Shown piece after piece: positions 1-8,888 of a stretch of DNA of 16,804 nucleotides (position 1 is the first letter of the stretch; every line of letters begins with the position of its first letter). The notes under the pieces were generated by a model. The model searched no databases. It was not told the origin of the DNA and worked only from the letters and a program-made list of their open reading frames with translations. Position numbers and translations under genes: made by a program. The stretch is from Victivallales bacterium (lineage in GTDB: Bacteria > Verrucomicrobiota > Lentisphaeria > Oligosphaerales > Lenti-02), in assembly GCA_018648945.1 (NCBI GenBank), contig JABGQJ010000082.1, forward strand, positions 346 to 17,149. Reading direction: 5' to 3'.

Positions 1-95
1 GCGCTGGCTTCCAGCCGGCACTCCCCTCCCCCTCTCGCCGACTTTCCATACAAGCGCACAACGAAAAGGAGAAGATGCCGGCTGGAAGCCGGCGC
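1..95. repeat. BIME-like inverted repeat with palindromic arms
   Basis: Two 20-base arms, at 1-20 and 76-95, are inverted copies of each other with one difference (T5 faces G91, a G-U pair in RNA). Each arm is itself a palindrome, GCCGGCT-TCC-AGCCGGC type, so each can fold alone or the two can fold together across a 55-base spacer. Such nested palindromes between genes are typical of REP/BIME-like interspersed elements. The left arm touches the window edge, so the element may extend further. No coding potential was seen here. Confidence 0.6.
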
Positions 96-133
96 TCCCG
101 GCCACTTCGCCTCGCACTCCGAAACGAATCCAT

Positions 134-169
134 GTCCCTTGGGTCCCTTGCGTCCCCTTTGTCCCTTCG
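134..169. repeat. Four tandem copies of a degenerate 9-bp unit
   Basis: Units beginning GTCCCTT (third copy GTCCCCTTT) start at 134, 143, 152 and 161, an exact 9-base period. The last two bases of the unit vary. It lies between the inverted repeat and the aspS terminator, and no gene covers it. It could be a simple-sequence repeat seed; no function is evident. Confidence 0.5.
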
Positions 170-195
170 GCACAACGGTCCCCCCAGGAACGAGA

Positions 196-226
196 ACGGC
201 GCCCGGTCGTGAGGACCGGACGCCGT
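196..226 (-). terminator. Rho-independent-like terminator of aspS
   Basis: A stem of 6+6 pairs (ACGGCG, CCGGTC and their complements) interrupted by one C/A mismatch closes a GTGAG loop, 22 bases beyond the aspS stop codon. Read on the minus strand it is followed by TTCTCGTTCC, only a weak T tract. It probably ends the hisS-aspS transcript. Confidence 0.6.
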
Positions 227-247
227 GGTTGGTGAGAGTGGGGCAGA

Positions 248-2041
248 CTACTCGGTGTCGGCCTCTTCCTCGGCACTGGCAGTGCTGGCGATGGCCAGCT
301 CATCGAGCTGTTCCTGATCCACCGTGCTGGGGGAATCGGTCATCAGACAGGAGGCCTTGGTGGTCTTGGGGAAGGCGATGACATCGCGAATGGAGGGGGC
401 ACCCGCCAGGAGCATGGCGAAGCGATCCAGACCGAGAGCCACGCCGCCATGCGGAGGCGCGCCCAAGGCGAGGGCTTCGAGGAGATGGCCGAAGCGCAGT
501 TGCGCCTCCTCGGCATCGATCCCCAAGGCGGCGAACATCCTCTCCTGGAGTTCGGGTTCGTGGATACGGATGCTACCACCACCCAGTTCGACGCCGTTCA
601 TGACGATGTCGTAAGCCTTGGCCCGGACGGCACCAGGATCGGTCGCCAGCTTGTCCATATCCTCATCGCGAGGCCGCGTGAAGGGATGGTGTACGGCCAC
701 ATAGCGGTCCTCTTCCTCATCGTAGTCGAGCAGCGGGAAATCCACGACCCAAAGGAAATTGAAGACGCCGGCCGGAATCAGGTCGGCTTCGTTGGCGATA
801 TCCAAGCGCAGGCGGCCGAGAGCGTCGTTGACCACCCGGGGCTTGTCGGCGACGATCAGGATGATGTCCCCGGCTTCGGCCCCAAGTTTGGCGATGACCG
901 CAGCCTTCTCCTCTTCGGTGAGGAACTTGCTGATGCCGCCGGTCAATCCCTCGTCGGTCAGCTTCATCCAGGCCAGGCCCTTGGCCCCGAAGATCTTGGC
1001 GACCTCGGTCCAGGCGTCGATCTTCTTGCGGGAGGCGATGGCTTGGCCCTTGGCGCAGATCGCCTTGACAATGCCGCCTGCGGCCAAGGTGCTCGAGAAG
1101 ACGCGGAAATCGCTCGTCGCCACACACTCGCCCAGATCGACCAGTTCCATGGCGAACCGCATATCGGGCTTGTCGGAGCCGAAGCGGTCCATGGCTTCGG
1201 CATGGGTGAGACGGGGGAAGGGCAGCTGCACGTCGAGACCCGGGATGCCCTTCATCACCGAGGCGAGCATGTCCTCGACCACGGCGATGATGTCATCCAC
1301 GTCCACGAAGCTCATTTCCAGGTCGATCTGGGTGAACTCCGGTTGCCGGTCGGCGCGGAGATCCTCGTCGCGGAAACAACGGGCAATCTGGAAGTACTTC
1401 TCCAGGCCGCCCACCATGAGCAACTGCTTGTACTGCTGCGGGGCCTGGGGCAAGGCGTAGAAACTACCGGGGTGAACCCGGCTGGGCACCAAGTAGTCGC
1501 GGGCGCCCTCGGGGGTGCTCTTGCTGAGAATCGGGGTCTCGACTTCGACGAAGTCCTGACCGTCCAACGCGTCGCGCACGATCTTGGTCAAGCGATGGCG
1601 CAGGCGCAGGTTGTCGACCAGGCCCGAGCGCCGCATGTCGAGATAGCGGTACTTGAGCCGCAGATCCTCGCTCACGGCGGGGTCGTCGAGATTGAAGGGC
1701 ATGGGGCGGGCGGAATTGAGGATGGTCAGGCTCTGCACCTCCACCTCGATCTCGCCGGTGGCGCGGTCCTGGTTCACCATGTTCTCGGGACGGCCCTGGA
1801 CCTGGCCCACGATGCCGATCACGAACTCTTCGCGGATGCGCCGCACGTCATCCATCAGTTCGGGCTTGGCAGTGGGGTCGATGAAGAGCTGGGTCACGCC
1901 TTCGCGGTCGCGGAGGTCGATGAAGACCAGGCCCCCGAGATCGCGGCAGCTGTTCACCCAGCCCGAAAGCCGGACAGTCTGGCCGACGGCGGCGCGGTTC
2001 AGTTCATTGCAGGTATGGGTACGTTGCGGTGTGGTTGCCAT
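248..2041 (-). CDS. aspS: Aspartyl-tRNA synthetase
   Basis: This class II synthetase charges tRNA-Asp (possibly also tRNA-Asn) with aspartate in the cytoplasm. The 597 residues match the usual bacterial-type length (about 580-600). Visible in order are the N-terminal OB-fold anticodon domain (start RTHTCNELN, then SGWVNSCRDLGGLVFIDLRD), motif 2 with FRDEDLRADRQPEFTQIDLE, the bacterial GAD insertion in the middle, the LWVVDFPL segment, and C-terminal motif 3, GLDRFAMLLAGAPSIRDVIAFPK. The C-terminus is an acidic tail rich in Ala and Glu. The start is fixed by a GAGGTGA Shine-Dalgarno site six bases upstream. It is the second gene of a hisS-aspS operon, 23 bp behind hisS, a pairing common in bacteria. 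Whether it also makes Asp-tRNA-Asn depends on the presence of gatCAB and asnS elsewhere. Confidence 0.97.
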   Translation of the reverse strand: MATTPQRTHTCNELNRAAVGQTVRLSGWVNSCRDLGGLVFIDLRDREGVTQLFIDPTAKPELMDDVRRIREEFVIGIVGQVQGRPENMVNQDRATGEIEVEVQSLTILNSARPMPFNLDDPAVSEDLRLKYRYLDMRRSGLVDNLRLRHRLTKIVRDALDGQDFVEVETPILSKSTPEGARDYLVPSRVHPGSFYALPQAPQQYKQLLMVGGLEKYFQIARCFRDEDLRADRQPEFTQIDLEMSFVDVDDIIAVVEDMLASVMKGIPGLDVQLPFPRLTHAEAMDRFGSDKPDMRFAMELVDLGECVATSDFRVFSSTLAAGGIVKAICAKGQAIASRKKIDAWTEVAKIFGAKGLAWMKLTDEGLTGGISKFLTEEEKAAVIAKLGAEAGDIILIVADKPRVVNDALGRLRLDIANEADLIPAGVFNFLWVVDFPLLDYDEEEDRYVAVHHPFTRPRDEDMDKLATDPGAVRAKAYDIVMNGVELGGGSIRIHEPELQERMFAALGIDAEEAQLRFGHLLEALALGAPPHGGVALGLDRFAMLLAGAPSIRDVIAFPKTTKASCLMTDSPSTVDQEQLDELAIASTASAEEEADTE

Positions 2042-2064
2042 CGCAAATCACCTCGTCTGTGAGG

Positions 2065-3330
2065 TTAGGAGTTCTCGCGGAGCCAGGCGACGACGCCGTC
2101 GCGGGGCACGGAAACCTGGTCGGAGCTGGCCATGCTCTTGCAGAGGACCACGCCTTCGGCCAGTTCGTTCTCGCCCTGGATCAGGACCAGGCGAGCGCCG
2201 AGCCGGTTGGCCGTGCGCATCTGGGCCTTCATGCTGCGCCCGGCCGTTTCGGCCCGCACGCGCAGGTCCAATCCACTTTGCCGGAGGCACTGGGCCAGAG
2301 CGAGACCCGGGGTCACCGCATCAGCACCGAGGCTGACGACATAGACGTCCGCCTCGGTACCCTCCGTGGTCTCCAGCCCAAGACTTGCCCGGGCCATCAG
2401 CAACCGTTCCATGCCGGCGGCGAAACCAACGCCAGCCAGGGGCTTCTTGCCGCCCGGAGGCACGATGGTGTAGCGACCGCCGCCAGCCAACGCATCCTGC
2501 GCGCCGAGCCCGCTGTGGGTCACTTCGAACACGGTGTGGATGTAGTAGTCGAGCCCGCGCACCAGCCGAGGGGCAAGCTCGTAGTCCACCCCGAGACCGT
2601 CCAACGTCCCGCAGACCCGCGAGAAGAACTCGCGGCTCTCGTCGCAGACGAGGTCGATCATCTTGGGGGCGTCGATCACGATCGTCTGGCAGGCCTCGTT
2701 CTTGCAGTCGAGCATGCGCCAGACATTGGTGTCCAGCCGCCGTTGGCAATCCTCGCACATCTCGCCGATGCGCGGGGAGAAGAACTCACGCAAGGCGGCA
2801 CTGACTTGGGCGCGGTCCTGCCCCAGGCCGCGGGTGTTGAGCTGCACGCGGCTGCCGGTCACCCCGACCTCGTCGAGAAACTGCACGAACATGGCGATGC
2901 ACTCGGCGTCGAGCACCGGATCGAGCGGACCCACGGCCTCGGCCCCGATCTGGTGGAACTGGCGCCGACGCCCGGCGGCGGGGCGCTCCCCCCGGAACAT
3001 GGGGCCCATGTAGAAGACGCGCTTCTCCTCGCCCTGCCCGATGCCCCGGTTGGCCACGGCGCGGATCACGCCCGCCGTGCCTTCGGGGCGCAACGTCAGG
3101 CTGCGGCCGCCGCGATCCTCGAAGGTGTACATCTCCTTCTGGACCACCTCGGTCTCGGTGCCGATGCTGCGCACGAACACGTCGGTCCGTTCGAAGATCG
3201 GGGGGCGCAACTCGCCATAGCCATAGGCACCGAAGACGCGGCGGGCTGCGTCTTCGAGGACGCGCCAGTCACTGACCTCCGGCTCCCACAGATCCGACGT
3301 GCCGGGAAGGGGTTCGGTACTGCTTGCCAT
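2065..3330 (-). CDS. hisS: Histidyl-tRNA synthetase
   Basis: This class II synthetase attaches histidine to tRNA-His. Its 421 residues fit the family. Motif 1 lies near residues 40-60 (ELRPPIFERTDVFVRSIG). Motif 2 is FRGERPAAGRRRQFHQIGAE. The histidine-specific motifs are LVRGLDYYIHTVFEV and GGGRYT, with motif 3 at GVGFAAGMERLL. A C-terminal anticodon-binding domain follows (TEADVYVVSLG onward). A CEDC...CKNEAC pair of cysteine doublets sits in the middle, as in many bacterial HisS. The chosen ATG has GGAGG ten bases upstream. It is followed after 23 bp by aspS. A terminator-like hairpin belonging to the upstream HU gene lies just ahead of it, so hisS-aspS is probably driven by its own promoter or by read-through. 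Confidence 0.96.
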   Translation of the reverse strand: MASSTEPLPGTSDLWEPEVSDWRVLEDAARRVFGAYGYGELRPPIFERTDVFVRSIGTETEVVQKEMYTFEDRGGRSLTLRPEGTAGVIRAVANRGIGQGEEKRVFYMGPMFRGERPAAGRRRQFHQIGAEAVGPLDPVLDAECIAMFVQFLDEVGVTGSRVQLNTRGLGQDRAQVSAALREFFSPRIGEMCEDCQRRLDTNVWRMLDCKNEACQTIVIDAPKMIDLVCDESREFFSRVCGTLDGLGVDYELAPRLVRGLDYYIHTVFEVTHSGLGAQDALAGGGRYTIVPPGGKKPLAGVGFAAGMERLLMARASLGLETTEGTEADVYVVSLGADAVTPGLALAQCLRQSGLDLRVRAETAGRSMKAQMRTANRLGARLVLIQGENELAEGVVLCKSMASSDQVSVPRDGVVAWLRENS

Positions 3331-3355
3331 GATTCGGGTTCCTCCGAGAATGAAA

Positions 3356-3387
3356 CGGGGAAGCGGCCTAGTTGGCCTGCTTCCCCG
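3356..3387 (-). terminator. Rho-independent terminator of the HU/IHF gene
   Basis: CGGGGAAGC-GGCC pairs with GGCC-T-GCTTCCCCG, a 13-bp stem with one bulged base and a five-base loop. Read on the minus strand it is followed by TTTCATTCTC. It lies between the HU-type gene and hisS, so it should end the HU transcript and may attenuate read-through into hisS-aspS. Confidence 0.75.
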
Positions 3388-3470
3388 TGGTGTCGTGCGT
3401 TTCTATGCCACCGCCCAGTGCAACCGCAGTTGGCGGAAGCACGGTCGGCGGCAGGATCGCACCATGCGAG

Positions 3471-3779
3471 CTAGTCAGCTACTTCGACGTTGTCCGGGTC
3501 GAGCTTCAACACCCGTTCGCGCATGATCTTGCCAGGCTTGAACTTGACGACCACGCGTTCGGGGATTTCGACGGTCTGCTCGGGCTCGTTCGGATTGCGA
3601 CCGATGCGAGGCTTGCGGACCATGATCTCGAACACGCCGAAGTTGCGGAACTCGATTCCGTTGCCCTCGGAAAGCTCCTCGGTGATGATGTCCAGGGTCT
3701 TCTGAACGACCTGCATGACATCGCTCTGCTTGAGCTTAGTCGTTTTGGCGATTTTGATAACCAGGTCGCGCTTCGTCAT
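3471..3779 (-). CDS. HU/IHF-family nucleoid DNA-binding protein
   Basis: A small basic histone-like protein of the bacterial HU/IHF family that bends and compacts DNA as a dimer. The N-terminal helical dimerisation part (TKRDLVIKIAKTTKLKQSDV) is followed by the conserved FRNFGVFEI strand turn. The DNA-contacting beta arm has GRNPNEPEQ, and the C-terminal part has VVVKFKPGK. The start is uncertain. The first ATG, at 3785, gives MKMTKRD but lies only three bases from GGAGG. The second, chosen here, lies nine bases from it and gives the family-typical MTKRD start (102 residues). The sequence does not let me tell HU from IHF-alpha or IHF-beta. It has its own terminator before hisS and diverges from the rhomboid gene. 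Confidence 0.93.
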   Translation of the reverse strand: MTKRDLVIKIAKTTKLKQSDVMQVVQKTLDIITEELSEGNGIEFRNFGVFEIMVRKPRIGRNPNEPEQTVEIPERVVVKFKPGKIMRERVLKLDPDNVEVAD

Positions 3780-3848
3780 CTTCATATGCCTCCGTGGGGA
3801 CTGCTGTTGAGTGAGAAGATACGCAACGTCCGAGACGTCGCTGAAAAG

Positions 3849-3898
3849 AAGCGTAACTTACAGTGACTGTTGCGCTTCACAAGAATGGCCTGGCCATT
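3849..3898. promoter_or_regulatory. Dyad symmetries upstream of the HU/IHF gene
   Basis: Two dyads sit in the 190-bp gap between the divergent HU and rhomboid genes. One pairs AAGCGTAAC (3849-3857) with GTTGCGCTT (3869-3877) with one G-U-type mismatch. The other is AATGGCC-T-GGCCATT (3884-3898). A weak minus-strand promoter candidate, TTGTGA-16-TAAGTT, overlaps the first. They may be operators or mRNA leader structure; no regulator can be named. Confidence 0.3.
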
Positions 3899-3976
3899 TT
3901 TTCGATGGGGGTGCCTGGATGATGGGTACAAAGGGGTATGTTGCTGTCGTCTCCCCCAGCCACGAGGACACCCTGA

Positions 3977-4909
3977 GTGCATGACCCCCAACCCCATTCC
4001 CCAGTGCTCCCGGACGACGACGACTGGGTCCCCATCTCTGCTGTGCCGGAGCGTGTTCCGCCCTGGCTGGCGGCGCTCCAGTCGGCGGGAATCCCGTGCG
4101 AATCCCTGGAGGATGCCGCAGGGGCGGTGATCCGCGTGCCCCCTGAGCGGCTCGCCCGGGCCCTGGCGGAGCTGCGGACCTATGAACGGGTCAACGATGG
4201 CTGGCCGCCCCCTCCCGTTCCCCCAGCCGAAGACATCGCGCCGGGGGCCGTGATCTGGAGCCTGTTCCTCGCGCTTCTCCTCTTCGCGTTCCATCTGGTC
4301 ACGGGGCCGGCAACCAACGCCGGTGAGTTCTTCACCAATGGAGTTCTGGACGTGGGGCGCGTATTCGAGGGCGAGTGGTGGCGCGTGATCACGGCCCTGA
4401 CCCTGCACGCGGACATGGCACACGTGGCAGCCAACAGTGCCGCCCTGATCGCGCTGGGCATCGCGACCAGCCAACAGCTCGGACCGGGTTTGGGCTGGGC
4501 TCTGGGCTTCGCGGGGGGAATCGGCGGCAACGCGCTGGAGGCCTGGCTCGCCCAACCCGGCCGCCGCAGCCTTGGTGCCTCCACCTCGGTATTTGCGTTT
4601 CTCGCGATTCTGGCGGCGCTCCGCTTTGTCTCGATCTGGCAGCACGAGGGCCGCCCGAGGACAGTGTGGGCGCGCAGCTGGCTGCCCCTGTTTGCGGCCC
4701 TTGGGGCGCTCAGCTTTCTCGGCACGAGCCGCGGCAGCGATGTGGCTGGACACGGCCTCGGCTTTGCCGCCGGCCTGGTTCTCGGCCTCGTCGTTGGCGT
4801 GCTGCCGCGCCGCCGTCCCAACGACGCCTGGCAGCTCCTGCTCTGCGTCGTTCCGGTGGCAGTCGTGGCCTGGGCCTGGCACCTAGCCCTGGCCAGCGCC
4901 GGAAGCTAA
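3977..4909 (+). CDS. Rhomboid-family intramembrane serine protease (GAST type)
   Basis: A membrane protein of 310 residues expected to cleave transmembrane helices of substrate proteins. An N-terminal cytosolic part of about 85 residues (ending ALAELRTYERVNDGWPP) precedes the first membrane segment (about 90-110). The core shows WWR, then H144-x4-H149-x3-N153, the catalytic serine motif GAST with S202, and VAGHG with H259. These match the layout of E. coli GlpG (H145, H150, N154, S201, H254). The residue after the serine is Thr where the textbook motif GxSG has Gly. Several further hydrophobic helices extend to the C-terminus. The GTG start is favoured because a GAGGA site lies eight bases upstream. 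The gene is monocistronic and converges on the helicase gene. The substrate is unknown. Confidence 0.85.
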   Translation: MHDPQPHSPVLPDDDDWVPISAVPERVPPWLAALQSAGIPCESLEDAAGAVIRVPPERLARALAELRTYERVNDGWPPPPVPPAEDIAPGAVIWSLFLALLLFAFHLVTGPATNAGEFFTNGVLDVGRVFEGEWWRVITALTLHADMAHVAANSAALIALGIATSQQLGPGLGWALGFAGGIGGNALEAWLAQPGRRSLGASTSVFAFLAILAALRFVSIWQHEGRPRTVWARSWLPLFAALGALSFLGTSRGSDVAGHGLGFAAGLVLGLVVGVLPRRRPNDAWQLLLCVVPVAVVAWAWHLALASAGS

Positions 4910-4951
4910 AACCTGGGTCATTCGCGCGCTCTGTCGCGTGAATGGACCAGG
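4908..4951 (-). terminator. Stem-loop between convergent rhomboid and helicase genes
   Basis: CCTGGGTCATTCGCGCG (4912-4928) pairs with 4935-4951 over 17 positions, with one mismatch and two G-U wobbles, around a CTCTGT loop. On the minus strand it is followed directly by TTTTAG, so it works best as the helicase terminator. It may also block plus-strand read-through from the rhomboid gene, although no T tract follows on that side. Confidence 0.65.
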
Positions 4952-4957
4952 CTAGCC

Positions 4958-7006
<2,049 letters not shown>

Positions 7007-7130
7007 GACAGCTCCCAGATACGGAAGGAGAAGGGCCGGGCCCGGCACCCGCCGGCCTGCGCCCATAACCTACCCGCCTCTCGCAGCCGAGGCCAGACCA
7101 GCTCCACCCCCATTTTCCATCCGTTGCCAG

Positions 7131-7159
7131 TTGCCTTTGGGCTGTTGCGCCCGTATATT
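7131..7159 (+). promoter_or_regulatory. Sigma70-type promoter of tRNA-Lys/rpmB
   Basis: TTGCCT (-35) and TATATT (-10) are separated by exactly 17 bases and end 27 bases before the tRNA. The -10 box matches five of six consensus positions and the -35 four of six. It is the best-looking promoter in the window. Confidence 0.65.
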
Positions 7160-7186
7160 TCCCGTTCCTTTGCGGAAAATGCTTGC

Positions 7187-7262
7187 GGGTTGGTAGCTCA
7201 GTCGGTAGAGCAACGGCCTTTTAAGCCGTGGGTCCCGGGTTCAAATCCCGGCCAACCCACCA
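7187..7262 (+). tRNA. tRNA-Lys (anticodon TTT)
   Basis: The 76-base cloverleaf is complete. The acceptor arm GGGTTGG pairs with CCAACCC, followed by discriminator A and an encoded CCA. The D arm contains AGCTCAGTCGGTAGAGC. The anticodon arm ACGGC-CTTTTAA-GCCGT has TTT at 7220-7222, and the T arm contains GGTTCAAATCC. It reads AAA/AAG lysine codons. A promoter lies just upstream, and rpmB follows 56 bases downstream with no terminator between. Confidence 0.97.
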
Positions 7263-7318
7263 CGCAGCATGCACTATGAATTCGAGGAACCCGAGCAGAC
7301 ACGGCGCGAGGTGACCAG

Positions 7319-7546
7319 ATGAGTAAGATTTGCGATATTTGTGGCAAGGGCAGGACCGTCGGTGGTAGTATCACCCGGCGTGGTCTCGCGATCAAGAAGG
7401 GCGGTATCGGCACGCACGTGGTGAAGAACGTCAAGCGTACCTTTAGCGCCAACATCCAGAAAGTCCGAGTGCTGGCCAATGGCGGGACCAAGCAGATGAA
7501 GGTCTGCGCGGCCTGCATCCGTTCGAATCGCGTGGCCAAGGCCTAG
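7319..7546 (+). CDS. rpmB: 50S ribosomal protein L28
   Basis: A 75-residue component of the large ribosomal subunit. It has the conserved MSKICDICGKG start and SITRRGLAIKKGG, with KRTFSANIQKVRV in the middle. Two CxxC pairs (C5/C8 and C63/C66) make it the zinc-binding (C+) form. The start is set by a GAGGTGA site four bases upstream. It appears cotranscribed with the preceding tRNA-Lys and is followed by its own terminator, so it is not linked to rpmG here. Confidence 0.96.
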   Translation: MSKICDICGKGRTVGGSITRRGLAIKKGGIGTHVVKNVKRTFSANIQKVRVLANGGTKQMKVCAACIRSNRVAKA

Positions 7547-7589
7547 TTGCCGCCCACGGCGACATTGCCTTTTGCAACGATTTCGAGAG

Positions 7590-7623
7590 CGGACACGGCC
7601 CCACCACCGGACGTGTCCGTTTT
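7590..7623 (+). terminator. Rho-independent terminator after rpmB
   Basis: CGGACACG (7590-7597) pairs with CGTGTCCG (7612-7619) around a 14-base loop and is followed by TTTT. It sits between rpmB and rpe, 44 bases after the rpmB stop. Confidence 0.7.
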
Positions 7624-7644
7624 CGCGTCTCTGGAGAGAAGCCC

Positions 7645-8340
7645 ATGGCACGGCATCCCCTGACCCAGTTCAGCCCTGGGGATCTGCTTACCGCCCCCAG
7701 TATTCTGGCGGCGGACTTCACCCGCCTTGGCGAGGAAATCGCCGCCGTGGTCGAAGCTGGCGCGGACATGATCCACGTGGACATCATGGACGGCCATTTC
7801 GTGCCCAACCTATCCATGGGGCCGCCGGTGGTGAAGGCTGTCCGAGGCGTGACCGACGCCCCCTTTGACGTGCACCTGATGCTGAGCAACCCCGGCGACT
7901 ACATCGAGTCCTTCCTGGCGGCCGGGGCCGACCACATCACCATCCATGTCGAGAGCAATGGCGACCTCCATGCGATCCTGCGCGAGATCCGCGCCGCCGG
8001 CTGTTCGAACGGGATCACCCTCCGGCCCGGGACCCCCACCGAGGCCCTCATCCCCTATCTGGCCGAAGTAGACATGGTGCTGGTCATGACCGTGGAACCC
8101 GGATTCGGCGGCCAGTCGTTCCGGGCCGACCAGATTGCCAAGATCCGGGAGATCCGGCAGCGCCTCGACACCATCGGGCGCCCCGTGCACCTCCAAGTGG
8201 ACGGGGGTCTCAATGCCGACACGGCCCGCCAGGTCGTGGCGGCAGGAACGAATGTCCTGGTTGCAGGCAGCAGCGTGTTCCGCGCCCCCGAGGGCTTGGC
8301 TGCTGCTCTTCAGAAGCTAAGAAACGAAGTCGGGGACTGA
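7645..8340 (+). CDS. rpe: Ribulose-phosphate 3-epimerase
   Basis: This cytoplasmic enzyme interconverts D-ribulose 5-phosphate and D-xylulose 5-phosphate in the pentose phosphate and Calvin pathways. The 231 residues form a TIM barrel of normal family length. Visible signatures are PSILAADFTRLGEE at the first strand, HVDIMDGHFVPN with metal/catalytic His and Asp, FDVHLML with another metal-site His, and MTVEPGFGGQSF, the phosphate-binding GFGGQ loop. LQVDGG carries the second catalytic Asp, and VAGSSVF the last phosphate contact. A GGAGA site lies seven bases before the ATG. It follows a terminator, so it needs its own promoter or read-through, and it precedes a PPIase gene with a separate promoter candidate. 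Confidence 0.96.
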   Translation: MARHPLTQFSPGDLLTAPSILAADFTRLGEEIAAVVEAGADMIHVDIMDGHFVPNLSMGPPVVKAVRGVTDAPFDVHLMLSNPGDYIESFLAAGADHITIHVESNGDLHAILREIRAAGCSNGITLRPGTPTEALIPYLAEVDMVLVMTVEPGFGGQSFRADQIAKIREIRQRLDTIGRPVHLQVDGGLNADTARQVVAAGTNVLVAGSSVFRAPEGLAAALQKLRNEVGD

Positions 8341-8356
8341 GACGGCAGGCCTCATC

Positions 8357-8384
8357 TTGCCAAACGCGCCCCATCCCCTATGGT
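8357..8384 (+). promoter_or_regulatory. Candidate promoter of the PPIase gene
   Basis: TTGCCA and TATGGT are separated by 16 bases in the 92-bp gap after rpe, about 50 bases ahead of the next start codon. The fit to the sigma70 consensus is moderate. Confidence 0.4.
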
Positions 8385-8432
8385 ACGGTTTTTCCCCGCC
8401 AAGACGGCGAACTCACCGAAAGGCTACACTTC

Positions 8433-8888
8433 ATGCTGTTTCAGCACATCAATTACCACGCCGACAAGCACCGGAAGAGAGTGTACCTGGTGCTGGTGGC
8501 CGTGATCGGCCTGTCCTTCGTCATCTTCATGGGGCCGAAGGGCTGTAGCCAGCCCGGCGACCGCGGCAAACGAGAGATCGGCGTGATGTTCGGCAAGAAG
8601 GTCACCCTCGAGGAGTACCGCCTCGCCTACCGGGAGACGGATCTGGCCAACATCGTCAGCAAGGGGCAGTCAGTGGGCGAGGGAGAGCAAGCCGTCATGC
8701 CCACCATCCGTCGCCTGCAGGCGTTGCACGAGGCCCGCAAGCTGAAGCTCGATGCCGTCTCCGACGAGGAGTTCGCCAAATACGTCAAGACTCGTCCCGT
8801 CTTCAAGAAAGGATGGCGTGTTCGACAAGGACACCCTCGACAAGGTCCGCGAGAACCTACTCAGCCGCGCACGCATGACCGGCGCTGA
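8433..8888 (+). CDS. N-terminal part of frameshifted PpiD-like PPIase
   Basis: This frame carries the true start of the protein: a basic cytosolic stretch (MLFQHINYHADKHRKR), one membrane helix at about residues 17-33 (VYLVLVAVIGLSFVIF), and the beginning of a SurA_N-like chaperone domain up to YVKTRPVFKK (residue 126, base 8810). After that the frame yields an Arg/Pro/Gln-rich tail (GWRVRQGHPRQG...) with no family resemblance, which ends at an early stop. The expected continuation, DGVFDKDTLDKV, is in the +1 frame from base 8812. An AAAGG site nine bases before the ATG supports the start. It should be read together with the next entry as one gene of about 931 residues. Confidence 0.8.
   Translation: MLFQHINYHADKHRKRVYLVLVAVIGLSFVIFMGPKGCSQPGDRGKREIGVMFGKKVTLEEYRLAYRETDLANIVSKGQSVGEGEQAVMPTIRRLQALHEARKLKLDAVSDEEFAKYVKTRPVFKKGWRVRQGHPRQGPREPTQPRTHDRR

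Noticed and set aside
449..2062. Plus-strand open frame of 537 codons opposite aspS
   Set aside because: It is fully covered by the aspS gene and has no family resemblance.
2029..3474. Plus-strand open frame of 481 codons opposite hisS
   Set aside because: It is fully opposite a certain synthetase gene. The His/Asp/Ala-rich composition is typical of a reverse-complement shadow.
3884..3903. Plus-strand terminator (GGCC dyad followed by TTTTTT)
   Set aside because: No plus-strand gene ends upstream of it. The dyad lies in a divergent promoter region and has almost no loop.
8805..8817. Programmed +1 frameshift like prfB
   Set aside because: No in-frame stop, rare codon or internal Shine-Dalgarno spacing is seen at the site. 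An indel error or recent mutation is simpler.
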